Below are positions 36,698-48,200 of a stretch of 64,000 nucleotides of DNA, one piece after another. The stretch comes from Smittia aterrima (Eukaryota; Arthropoda; Insecta; Diptera; Chironomidae). Location: NCBI GenBank assembly GCA_033063855.1, contig CP093830.1, positions 9,114,854 to 9,178,853 on the forward strand, in the 5' to 3' direction. How positions within the stretch are numbered: the stretch's first letter is position 1; each line of letters begins with the position of its first letter. The position numbers were made by a program, and so were the translations under genes. The notes beneath the pieces were generated by a model that saw nothing but the letters and a program-made list of their open reading frames with translations, did not search any database and had not been told where the DNA came from.

Positions 36698-37626
36698 TCA
36701 TTTTTCGCCCCAATCGAATATCCGCTCTGTGGTCGTGGTGACAATTTTGTCGAAGCAAGTTGTACGCAAAAGTCTTTGAAATTCAGATTTTTTAATGGTT
36801 TGAATGAAAAACGTTTGATTGGTGCAAGTGTTGTTGTCGAAATAAATTTGATCAACTTTCCAGTTCACCTCGAAATTGCATTTAATTCGTCTCAGCTTGT
36901 TATCCTTCATGCTGATTCGCATGATCTTCTCGCTCTGAAGAAATATATTTTCTTCTAATATTTCAATTTGATTGTTGTCAGCATAGAATTCCGCTAGATT
37001 TGTTTGGCTCACGAACAACCCGTCTGGTAGTTCTTTAATTCTGTTATTGCTCAAATCGAGTCGTAACAGTTTTGAAAGGCCAGAAAATGTATCTTTCTCT
37101 AATGAAGAAATTAAGTTGTCACGAAATGAAAACTCTTCGATATTTTGAAATAATCTCAAGACTTTAGGATCGATTTCAAGTAGGCAAGCGTCAATCATTT
37201 TGAAAACCTCGAATCCTGTTTTGTTCATTAGAAAAATGAGAATTGACATTAAGTGAGAAAATCGTGACTATTTACTATTATTAAACGAGCCTCCGTCTTG
37301 CATTGGTATATAGGAAAAGTTAACGCCGTAACTTATAAATGCTCTCACGTCCTTGTAAAAGAAAGAAAAAAAATCGCAATGTCAAAATGCCAACGAAGCA
37401 GAGGCAACAAGAAGACTGTTCGTTAACTATTTGAACTTACCGAGTCAGTCATGTTGGTCTTGTGAGTTCCATTATAAAAGTCTATTTTTATGGTTCTCTG
37501 GGAGAAGTCGTCCTGCTTTGGAACGCAAGTGTAATACTCTTTGATAAATCTATAATCACAATATAACACAACTGCGATTGCATAGGCGAATGTAGCGAAG
37601 AACAGGCAAACTTTATAGACCAACAT
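36698..37626 (-). CDS. Secreted leucine-rich-repeat protein, two exons
   Basis: Exon 1 (37626-37441, 62 codons) encodes a signal peptide (about 1-21), a Cys-containing start (LYCDYRF...YYTCV) and N-glycosylation sequons. It ends at donor GTAAGT. Exon 2 (37207-36698) is the only phase-compatible continuation I found, with the acceptor ending TTCGAG. The join gives 231 residues. About four LRRs follow (LRLDLSNNRIKELPDGLF, then LAEFYADNNQIEILEENIF) and a Cys-rich cap. Using the stronger-looking acceptor AAACAG at 37218 would break the frame, so the exact 5' edge of exon 2 is uncertain. It is the same protein class as the gene at 23918-24615 but not close in sequence. It is head-to-head with the Spartan-like gene, 227 bases apart. 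Confidence 0.75.
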
Positions 37627-37764
37627 TTTACAAAGTACTGAGAAATCAGCTTGACGATATTTTCATTATAAAGCTATTTTAGAGGAAATAGGAAATGTTA
37701 AAAATGTCAAACATGAATTTAAACGTCCAGCGTCCTAAGCTGTCCCTCCAAACAACTACATGAA

Positions 37765-37774
37765 TTGGCGCCAA
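37765..37774. promoter_or_regulatory. E2F-type palindrome TTGGCGCCAA
   Basis: TTGGCGCCAA lies 80 bases upstream of the Spartan-like start codon and within the 227-base divergent gap to the LRR gene. It is the classic palindromic E2F binding form. Replication-linked control of a Spartan-family gene would fit. Inference from motif and position. Confidence 0.45.
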
Positions 37775-37853
37775 TATTTAAATTAGACGAGTTAACAATT
37801 TTTGTTTTTTGAGTTGCTTAGTTTTGTTTCTGTTAATTTTATTTTCTGCAAAA

Positions 37854-39209
37854 ATGGCAAGCTCAAGTGATGCTGATTATCAATTCGCTCTTCGCCTTCA
37901 TCAAACTTTGAATGGAACAAGCAGTGTCATCAGTCCTGTTCCAACAAATAGCAAATCGAATGTTAAAGTCTGTAGATAAATTTTGTTGTTTTCACTGATC
38001 GCTAAGAATTATTTCATTGCAGAAAGAAGAATCTCGTAGCAACATCCATCAACCGGAAATCTCTGTAAGTTTACTTAAAGTTATTCGATTGCATTCACTA
38101 TTTCGTTCTCATATTTCAGACTCAAACGGAGCGAAGAAGTCACGATGAATATTTCGTTCCTGAACTTAACTCTTACTTGAATCTTGATCATAACACGGAC
38201 TGGGCTTTTGTCAACTTTGAATCGAACATCCAGCAAATGTTTGATCGCTTAAAGAACCAATATTGGAAGAATTGGTTGCTGAAAGTCGATTACAACGTTC
38301 AATGGGACTCGACGGGAATTCTAGAGAATGGTACAAGCTTCAAGATCATTGAAAACCAAAAAGGAATCCTCGTATCCAGAGATGCAATGACTCGTCCTCG
38401 AATTCAATTGATCTCATTGCTCATGCACGCTTTGATTCATATTTATCTTAATGCCGTCTCAAATATCGGAATGAATCATCACGTCGAGTGCTTCCGTGAA
38501 ATTATGCTCTACCTCAACCAGAAACTCAACACTCAAATCACTGTAAAGTATTTCTTTAATGTTTCTCATTCAGTATTAATATTTGTCCTTTTAGACATCT
38601 CATAAATTCACTCATACTCCAGAGGAGACTGAATACAACAAGTGCTGGTACAAATGTGTAGGAATTTGTGGAGCTTATGAGCCGTTTCACGGAATTGTTC
38701 GTTGCAAGATGATTCCGGACGAATGTCACGCTTTCTGGAAGGATCACGAAGATTCCTGCGGCGGCCAGTTCTTTAAAGTTTTCGAGATTGAACGATTTAA
38801 CGGCGAAACAGATTTGCTAGAGAAGAAATACGTTCGCAATGTCAAGTACATGTATCCGAAGGCAAAGGAAGATGCTGCTAAGAGCAAAGGCCATAAGAAG
38901 ACAAACATCCAAGTTCGTGAACTATTCGATCTTACAGAAGACAACGATAACTCCGAAGCAACGACCGTAAAAAACCTCTGCGAAGTGATTGATCTTGATG
39001 CAACAGATTTCAATCTCGAGGAAAATCGAGATAGCTCGAAACACGTTTCAAACTTCAAAAAACTAAACATCAAGAGCATCTTACAAAATTGCCCATTTTG
39101 CTACAAAAATCTGCAATCCTTAAACAAGTTTGAGTCTCATGTCGACTTTTGTCGTGGATATCAACAGAAAGTCGAATTCAGTATGAAAGGGCTCAAGGCC
39201 AAAGGTTAA
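37854..39209 (+). CDS. Spartan/SprT-like protein with altered HExxH motif
   Basis: Exons 37854-37967, 38023-38064, 38120-38542 and 38595-39209 join in frame to give 397 residues. The first donor (GTCTGT) is weak, the others are good. Spartan is a DNA-dependent metalloprotease that removes DNA-protein crosslinks at replication forks. The architecture matches: an N-terminal LRLHQ helix, a SprT domain (about 65-240), a zinc-ribbon-like region (CWYKC...RCKM...SCGG) and a C-terminal UBZ4 finger (CPFC...HVDFC). The metalloprotease motif reads His155-Ala-Leu-Ile-His159, so the catalytic Glu is Ala. A third His candidate is in NHHVECF. Zinc binding may persist, but proteolysis by the usual mechanism should be lost. 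It may be a pseudoprotease paralogue, with the active Spartan elsewhere in the genome. Confidence 0.85.
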
Positions 39210-39393
39210 ATCATTCCTCTTCATTCTCAACGTGAAAAAAATTAATTTTCTTATCCTGGTATAAAAAGTTTTAAAATAAAGAATGAAGTTGATTTTCACT
39301 AAATTTTGTTATCTTTATTTGAATTTAATAAATGAATCAGAGATCAGAGCTTGCTCTTGTGATGAATTTGAAATAAAGAATCTTGAAGCTTGC

Positions 39394-41697
39394 TCAAGAA
39401 TCTTCTTTTTGAACGATAGGAATTAAGTTCTTAATTGTGTGATAAAGAATATTCTTGATCTGAAGCTTATCTTCACGATTTTCGTGTCGAGTGCTTAATT
39501 CTCTGAACTCTTCAGTCAGATTTAAACATTCAGAAAGATTTTCTGGAGCTACGAAGTCAAGTGCAACTTTTATGCAATCGAGAACGTTCAGCACTTGATG
39601 AGGAGCACCAGCGGGAATGAAAACGGCATCGCCTTCATATTGAACTATTGTGAACCCTTCGATGTCATTTTCCTTTAAACGTTCACGAATCTCTACGTCG
39701 ATGTAAAAGTTTTGGTCGTGAATTGGATCGTCGTTGGCTCCCAAAGCAATTCGTTTCTCCTTCGCTACAGTTTTCAAAACTTCTCTGATATTGTCAGCTT
39801 GATCTGCTGGAAAAATGTGCCAAATAGCTCCTGGAAGTCGAGATCCCGTAATAACTTGATTCTTGTCGTATTCGTCAGCTCCTGCTTGACCAAGAGCGAG
39901 TAATATTGAAGCAGTGCTGTATTGACTTGGCGCGAGGTGAGCATCGTGTGGCTTGCTAACATGAATCATAACATTGATTGCATCTGACACGTCGAGATGA
40001 AGATTTGTTGAACCCATTTTCGAAGGATGCATTTGAGAATAAGCTGAATACATTTTAGGTCCCAAGTCTGGACGAGAAAAATGCGATGGAAGATAACGTG
40101 TCAAGTTGAATTTTCCTTCACGTGTTGTGTAATCAGCAAGAGGAATTGCTTTCATAAAGTCTTCGTAATGCTCCTTTAAGACATCAGCAAAATCATCGCT
40201 TGTCGGCCAGTCTTTCAGCTTCAACACTAACTTCTCGTCGACATCACGTGGCAATCGTTTCTTGACAGACGCAAAGCCATCCCAGAAATATTTCATTGCA
40301 ACGCGATTAATGGCGACGCTGTTTTTACAATTTATGATGACATGCTTCTCATGGCCGAATCGATTACTAAAGTATTCAGGTGACCAGATGAATTTGTTCA
40401 TATTCTTATGTACATTAGCGACAATGACAGGTTTACCCTGCTCCCAGTAACTTTGAAAGATTCGGTAAGCCTCAGGAGACTCTGTAGGCTCTTCCAGTTT
40501 CAAAATTCGGCCTTGAGCAATGAAATTAACTTTTACACTTTGGTAGATTTGATTTGACTCCATTAAACTCAATCTGCGAGCTGTTGATTTCTTTGTTTTA
40601 AATCGATGTCGCTTAATAAGTTGACGAAGTTCTTGCTTTTGTGGTTGTTGATTAAAAAAAGCTGCTTTAGCTTGAGTTTTAATGCAGTTTTTTGTTCTTA
40701 ATGTACACCCGCAGGTTTGCGTGATATTTCTTTTATCACAGATTTCGTGAAGATTTCTATTTAGAAGAAGTAAAGATTCTCCTGTCGTCATTTGAGTGCT
40801 TATCATTTTATGCACGGATCGTCTGTGACAATTTGGCCAAAAGAAAGAATCACGATCTTCTTTCTCCGATTTTCCTTTTGGTTTCCAGCGTTGAATTCCC
40901 TTTTCTCTCTCCTTGTAGCAGTCTAAGCATACGCAAGTTCCACAGTAGCTACAAGTCCAATGAACATTGAAAACAGAAGTTTCGCAAACATCACAGATTT
41001 CGCGAACTAAGATAACTGAACGTTTCCATGCTAACTCAGGATATTTTTGAGTAATCTTGAGCTCCGTCTCGCAGATATCACAGAAATGAGAGGCAATATA
41101 ACTGAGTATGTAGTCAGCAGTGTCTTCATCTACTTTTAATCGGTCGTTCGGTTTATTCCAGAGGTCAATGTCATCAATTGTTGGATCGTTATGTGGATCG
41201 AGGAAGCCTGAAACTTCAGACAATCCATTGTCGAATTCGATCTTGCGAAACTCGAAGAAACGACACTGATATTTGTTGGTCTCTGGATCCTTCTGACACT
41301 CATGACATTGTGGAATATTTGGCGAAGTGTTAAAGCAATTTTCTCGCTGCAAGCAGATGACAACGGGATTTTCAATTACTTCATAAATTGCTTGAATTAG
41401 TTCTGGTTCAGGACTGTAGCTTATCAAACTGTCAAGATACCTAAAAATAAATAGATGAGTTAGTTTGAGCCTCGAAAGGTTCTTTGTTCTTACTCAGTCG
41501 ATTCGTTGCTTTGTGACATGTGGCGAAAATCTTTACTAGGCGAATTTTCCAATGGATCTTTAACTTCGTCTTCGTGTTTTCGTTTAAGTTCAGGATTTCT
41601 TTGTAGGAATTTCGAGTCTTGCTGGAAAATAAAGATAATTTTATAAAATGTTTCTTACACAAGCTTCTGAAGGACTCACAGACGAATTTGCTTCCAT
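39394..41697 (-). CDS. Kdm3: KDM3-type JmjC histone H3K9 demethylase
   Basis: Exons on the minus strand are 41697-41680, 41621-41494 and 41440-39394. They join in frame (codon GAG spans the last join) to give 730 residues. The family removes mono- and dimethyl groups from H3K9 using Fe(II) and 2-oxoglutarate. A Cys-rich zinc-finger region lies at about 169-223 (CDVCETSVFNVHWTC...CLDCY), characteristic of KDM3/JHDM2. The JmjC domain keeps the iron ligands His530, Asp532 (NLHLDVSD) and His663 (AGAPHQV), so it should be active. It is shorter than most KDM3 proteins, with a brief N-terminal region. It converges with the Spartan-like gene (184-base gap) and diverges from DNA-PKcs (546-base gap). 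Confidence 0.93.
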
Positions 41698-42243
41698 TTT
41701 CAAGCGCTGGCTCGAAAAAAAGCAAAAATTTATTTTTTGGAGCGAAAATTTTTGTAAACAAAAGTTTTACTCAGAATATAGAGCACAAACTTTTTCTTTC
41801 AAATTTGACGTTATTTAAGATAAATTTCTACTGTATCTGAAATGACTGAGAAGTTCATTCAAAATCTAAACTTTTTTCTTATCATAAACATTTTACTCTT
41901 TCACTTTGGGAATAAAATGAAAAGGAAATAATTGTGCATTTTCCGGATCCTTCTGAATTTGTTAGTTGACAAATTACGATAATGAAAAAGTTTCATTTAG
42001 AATATTGAGCACGGAGTAACAAAAAAAAAGACACAAAACAAAGCAGAAGTCAAATTTTATTTAAACTCCTATAAGTAAGAATATTTTTTAAAAATCAATT
42101 GTAAAATCGTCAAGATAAGTTAGTGTTTATTTAAATTCTAATGAGAGATCTGTGAAACACTTCGGATTTATCTTGAAATTCAATTTTTCAGATCGAGCCG
42201 GCAAAACAATAACAACAAATTGTGAAATTCAATTTCACTCGCA
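41698..42243. promoter_or_regulatory. Divergent promoter region, Kdm3 / DNA-PKcs
   Basis: This 546-base AT-rich gap separates the start codons of two divergently transcribed genes, so both promoters should be inside it. I see no clear TATA-initiator pair, no other ORF and no repeat. Confidence 0.4.
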
Positions 42244-45200
42244 ATGTCAGAGCAAGATGTGATTAAAAAGCTACTTGAGAGCTTGCACAAACGCTTTGTC
42301 TCGAGAAATATACCGAAATGCGTTGAGACGATTGGAATAATCTCGGAATACTTCGATGGGAATCTGTCAGATGCTCAATCAAGTAAATTTGAATCTCTTT
42401 GTAATGTTTTGATCATAACTCTTTCATTTCCTCTTATTAGGCTATTCAATCGAGTTACTTTTCAAATGGGATGAAAACAAGACCAGTCTTACCAATTTCT
42501 TAGCTTTGACATCAGAGTGCCACGAAAAGTTTCCTGAATGCAACAAAAAGATCTTCGACCTCATCGAGAAAATCATTCAGCAGTATCCAATGAAAGTTGT
42601 TCCATTCTCGAAACACATTGTGGATTTTGGTGTGATCAATTTAAATTCGATTAAGAGCTCTGCAACTGAGAAGGAAAGTGCGTCACAGATGATTCACACG
42701 CTGATTGAAAAAAGTGCTTTCGATAGTTCCGTGGACATTTCTCAGTTGATCGCAGACTTGCTTAAAGTGCTTAACCACAAGAAAACTTTAGTCAGACTGC
42801 AGAAAAATTTATTCGAGCTTCTTGGAATGCTCTCAAAGAATTATCCTCAGAAATTTGAACTTTCAAAAGCCGACGAACTGCTCAACAAGTTGATCAACAC
42901 AATCCAGTCGCTGTTTAAAAATGATTCAGCTGACACAAAACTCGCATTGATTTCTGGAGCTGTTGAAGGCTTAAAGCAACATCTTGTCAATTTCACTCCT
43001 TCGGTGCTAGACGATCCACAATTCGGTCAAAAGCTTTACGAATGTATGGTGAACCTAACTGATCCACAAAAGCTGCCAAGCGGTTCATCAGCTAATCGAG
43101 TTCCATTTCGAAGAATGCTTCACATCTTTCATCTTTATGGAGACCTTCACAACATTCCAAGTCTTATCTTTCAAGACTTCAAGCGATGGCATCGTGTCCT
43201 ATCTGTTTGGACAAAATCACAAACCTACGATGATAAAAGTGCTGGAGTTCAAGCAACGCAAACGTTTCATCGAATTATCGCGCAGGCTCTCGAAGAACGA
43301 CGAAATGAGGAGGACAAAAACGTTTTGCTTTTCTTCATGAACTTCTTTAAAGAGATTTTGGAAAACTCAAAGTCAGAACCTAGCGAGATACGAATTGCAA
43401 TCAGAGGCTTCGGATCGATGGCATCGGTTTGCAAGTTCCTTCTCGATTCAAAATATCTCTGTGAACTTTTCGATCTAGTAATTCAACGGACAGAGTATTC
43501 ATATCTCACGAAAGATCGATTGCTACGTCGGGAAGTCCTCGAACATCTTCCAAATTATGTGGAATCGCTATCGAAAATCATGTATCACCTTGACGAGATC
43601 TCAGGAATTCAACTTCAGTCGCTAGAGTCAATCGTCGTGATACTTATCAAGGACTTTCATTATCTTTCGACTGCACATCACGCCCTTGTTGCAAATGCTT
43701 TGTTAGAAACTTTTATCAACCTTCAAAAACTTGGTAAGTTCACATTTATAATAATTTTGACGATTTAAACATTCTAATTCTTTGAATCTTGCAGATGGAA
43801 AAATTCTTGAGAAAGTACTCGAGTCGACCGTTTGGCAAGGAATCTTGTGGACGTGCAGTCATCAACTTGTCTACGATCTTCAAGATAATCTTGAGAACAT
43901 AACTGACTGGAAGGAAACAATCACCTACAAAAAGTATTTGCCTTTGTGGCAACGCTTGCTGGCTCCTGAAAATGAAGATCATCAAGAGATCTCATCGATC
44001 ATTTACCATCACTTCATCAGAGATTTGTTTCTCATCATAAACAAGCTTGACTTGAACACACAGAAGCGAAAGTATCACGATGAAGATAATGGACAGGATC
44101 AAGAGTTTTTCTTCAGTGATCCAAGCCTTGATTTAGAGCCAGTTCGCGCTGAAAACTTCCAAGTCTTGTACAATCTTGTGCAGTTTTATAACGACGTGAT
44201 TTTTGCTCAATCGACTCAATGCTTAAGAAAGAACTTCACTCAATGGCTTGCGCTTTGGCTTGAGAACACAATTGAGCTGTCCCTTCGACATCCACTCGTT
44301 TCTGGATTTCTTCAGCTCATCGAAATATCTCTAAAAGTTATCGACAAATTGGATTTGGCCAAAGAAGAATCTGATCCAACGAAGGTCATTGAACCTTTGA
44401 AATATTACATCAAATCGATGCTCTTCATGCGCTGTCAACAGACATCCGGTGAACTTCAAATCGCTTGTCTTCAGTTAATATTTCAAGTACCAACGATTAT
44501 CCTGACTGACTTTGCCACTGATTTGTCTCCAATTTACAAAATTGGTTTTGATGTTGGCAGAAGTTTAATTCCTTTGGCACATTACGCACTAACAAGCTTC
44601 GAACGGATTATCGATGACTTGTCTGATCATCCAAAAACTCGACGTCAAATGCTTGAAGAAGTTCTACCAAAGTTGGAATCATTTCTGTCAAGCCACGACT
44701 CGGGACAAAAGGAAATCGTTCGTTACGTCAGAGGTCGCAAGAAGAACCAATTGATTCGAACTGAGTCCGATTTAATGCTTTTCAAGAAGAGAGTTCTGCT
44801 GTTTCTCGGCCAGTTCAGTCCAAGCGAATCTCAATTAGTTTTGTCCAATTTCGAACAAAAACTCGTTCGAGATCACATCACAAACATTTTCAAACTTTCT
44901 TTGGAATGCGACGAAGACGCTTTGCCTGTGATTTATCTTGATGATTCAGTTCTTCATATTTGTCAGTTGGCGATGTCATCAAGCGAACGTGTCACGAAGA
45001 TCGCAGCTTGTGAGTTACTGCATGGGATTGTTCTTTACATGATGGGCAACAGTCTTGACGGATCTGAGACACTTCCGCTGTGGAAAACTCTTTGCTGTAA
45101 CCTCATCATACTCGGAGCTGAAAGTGATCCAACTGTTCGTCAACTCTTTGAGTTGCTGCTCATGCAAATCGTCCATTTCTTTGCCCAGCCATCTAAAATT

Positions 45201-48200
45201 TTGAGTCCAATGGCAACAGTTGTCGTCGAAAGTATGTTGACAATGATTTGCCACAGAGGCAACAGCGGTGTTCAAGATTTATCCGCTCGGCTTCTTCGAG
45301 AGTTTCTGCATTGGATCAATAAGAAAACCGATCGCAATCAACGGCAATCATCGCCTATTAAACTCGTTGATATGTTTTTTGAGATGCGCAAGATGTCAAT
45401 AGAAACGGATGCTTCAAGAAGAATGGGAGCGACTCTTGCCTTTAATAACATTTACCGAATAATTCGAGAAGACGACGCACTCATCGATGTCTATTGGCTT
45501 TACTTGTTGGACGTTTTCGCGACTAACTTCAAGTAAGTTGATTGAATTCATTATAAATTACAAAATTAAATTTATTTTCAAATCATTAGGAGCAGCGAAG
45601 ACTTCTCAACTGACTTGGATAACAATTTCGCTGATGGACGACGATTAGAGCAAGTTTCTGCCAGCATGGATCACATTGCTCGAGTTTTCATAGAACGCAG
45701 CGATATTTTCGAACGTTCAAGCACAGATCGAATCCGTCCAAACGGTTTTGATGGAAAGCAGCTGCTTGATGTCGTGAAATGGATTTTCAAACAGTGCGGA
45801 ATGTCTCAATATCATTATCGCCACAAGTGCATGGAAATGTTTGGTAAAATCTTGCCTGCTTGGGGAACGAAACAAGATTTCTACGAACAAAACTGCAGCA
45901 TCGAAAAGATCATCGACGTTGGAGAAAAAGACGGAATCGCAAGACATCCCGACTTCAATCATTTAAAAGGAACTGACGAACCAATATTCGAGAGCATTCA
46001 CAAGTGGATGCAGTCACTTCTCACAAGCTTGGATTTCTACATTTGGATGATCAATAACGAGTTTCTTCCCTCATACGAAATTGGAGAATTTCTTTCTTCG
46101 TCGAAGATTCTTCCAGCAATCAGCTTTTTCCTAAAGTCAATCGCTGGCAAAAGCCTCTTGGAAATTATCAGCTCAATCGATGAAGATATTTTTAATGAAA
46201 GTCAAATCAGTCGAGAACTTAATTTGAACAATCGAAATATCGACAACATCTCTTCAACAACTTGCATTGTTCTCGCTGGAATCATTGATTTCCTAACGAG
46301 ATTAATTACTGGACAGCATATCGATAATTTTCTTGAAGACCACAAAACGGTTTTGAGCGAGATCACAAAGCAATTGATCTTCAGTCCACAAGATCTAAAC
46401 TTCGACTTCAAATCAACAAACCCTCTTCTGAAACTCCGTAAACGAATCACTCGATTTGTGACTTCAATTTGTGAACATGCGGCGAACGACTTCAAAGAAG
46501 ATTTAATGAGAGGAATCACTCGAAATGTAATGCTACATTTGAACGCAATGTGCCACGAGCCAGACAAGTTTGATACTTTGTTGGATGAAACTTCAATCAG
46601 TACATCTGCTGTTACTTATATTCATGGAATCGACCTCGTTATTACACATTTAAAGGAGTTCATGGGTCTTGAGATGATTGACGGCGAGTTAGTGTTGAAC
46701 GCAACGACGAAGTGTTTACTTTTAAAGATTTTCGGAGCAATAACAGAATCCAAGGAAGGAATTCAACGACCTCGTCATCTGTCGCCATCTGCCAAAGCTT
46801 TCGCAGCTAACGTTCTACGGTTGTGCCTTAAGATTGATGTGTTTCTGAAGGAAATCATTGTTTTTTCTTTCAAAGAAACGACTTTGAAAATATCCAACTC
46901 CCGAAGCGTCAGACACGGAGATTTGTTCACGCAAATCTTTAAAGAACCAATTTTTGAGTTTTTGACTTCGATGGTAACGGACACAATTCATTTGCTTGTT
47001 ATGGAGCTTCCTGAAGCCAGCGACGCAATTCGACTTAGAATTCTCTCAATCCTCACTGAGCTAAATGAATTCATCTTCGAGCATCATAAGGAGAATCCTG
47101 CGATTCTTGAAGAGAACGTAAATGCAATGATTGCTCAATGGCCAACAATAATCAAAGTTGCCCTCGAAATGGACAACAAAGTGAACTGCGTCGATCTTGC
47201 TCTTATCGATCTAATTAAACATCTGGCGATGACATGTCCTATTGAGCATGAAGAACTTGGACGAAGACTTGAAAAGTTCCGAACTTGGTTGTTCAATTTA
47301 TTGGAAAAACGTGAGAACTCTTTGGAGATCAAGTCGAAAGCTGTTTTTCTTCTTCCGTGCGTGACTAGCAGCAGCGATAAAACCAACGAGCAGCTGATGA
47401 AAGCTCTTGGTTCAATTCAACAAAGACACATGCCACTCAGAAGTCATGAAGCAGCCGAAGGAAGTCTAGAACGAGCAGGGCTAGTGGCCTTGACAAATGC
47501 GCTCTTCCAAGCTCTTCTCAGAAGTCGTTCACCTGTCATTTATCGATTCATCATCAATTTAACTATTGCGGACGATGATTACATTTTGGAATCGGATCTT
47601 CAGCGTATTCAAGTTGAATTGATGAAAGTTCTCAACGCGGAAGAACAAGAACTTATCGTCACTCAAACATTCGAAGCATTCATGAACGAGAAATATTCTC
47701 CCGACATCAGATTGAATTTTGTTTCACGCTTTTTGCTGACGATCATGAAGAATTGTCAAGTAGACGTGATGATGAAGTTTATGCGAGAGAAAATCAACTC
47801 GGTCTGGAGTTTGTCGGAGTCGCCGATTACTGTTAACACAGAACACTCGCTTGTGAATCGTTGTGGGTCTTTCATGATGATAGAAGCTTTCGTGGCTCTT
47901 GTTCCTCGAGACAAAATTGAGAATTCAAGTTACAACTACGCTGGAAAAGTGTCTAAAGGTGTCGACCTTATCAAAGATCTAATCAGGAGAACGAAAGAAG
48001 TTAGACAAACGATGACTTTTGTGGTTGAAGATCCTGTTCAACAAGAACTCTTCAGAAAGTTTCAATGCTATTACTTTCGAGCACTTGCAGCAGCAATTTG
48101 CAATACCAAAGATAATCCAGAGCTTTACAACGTCGCTTTATTCAAAGAGAATCCTCAGAAAAGCGGGTTCATCTGGCAGAAGATGATCGACATCAGGAAT

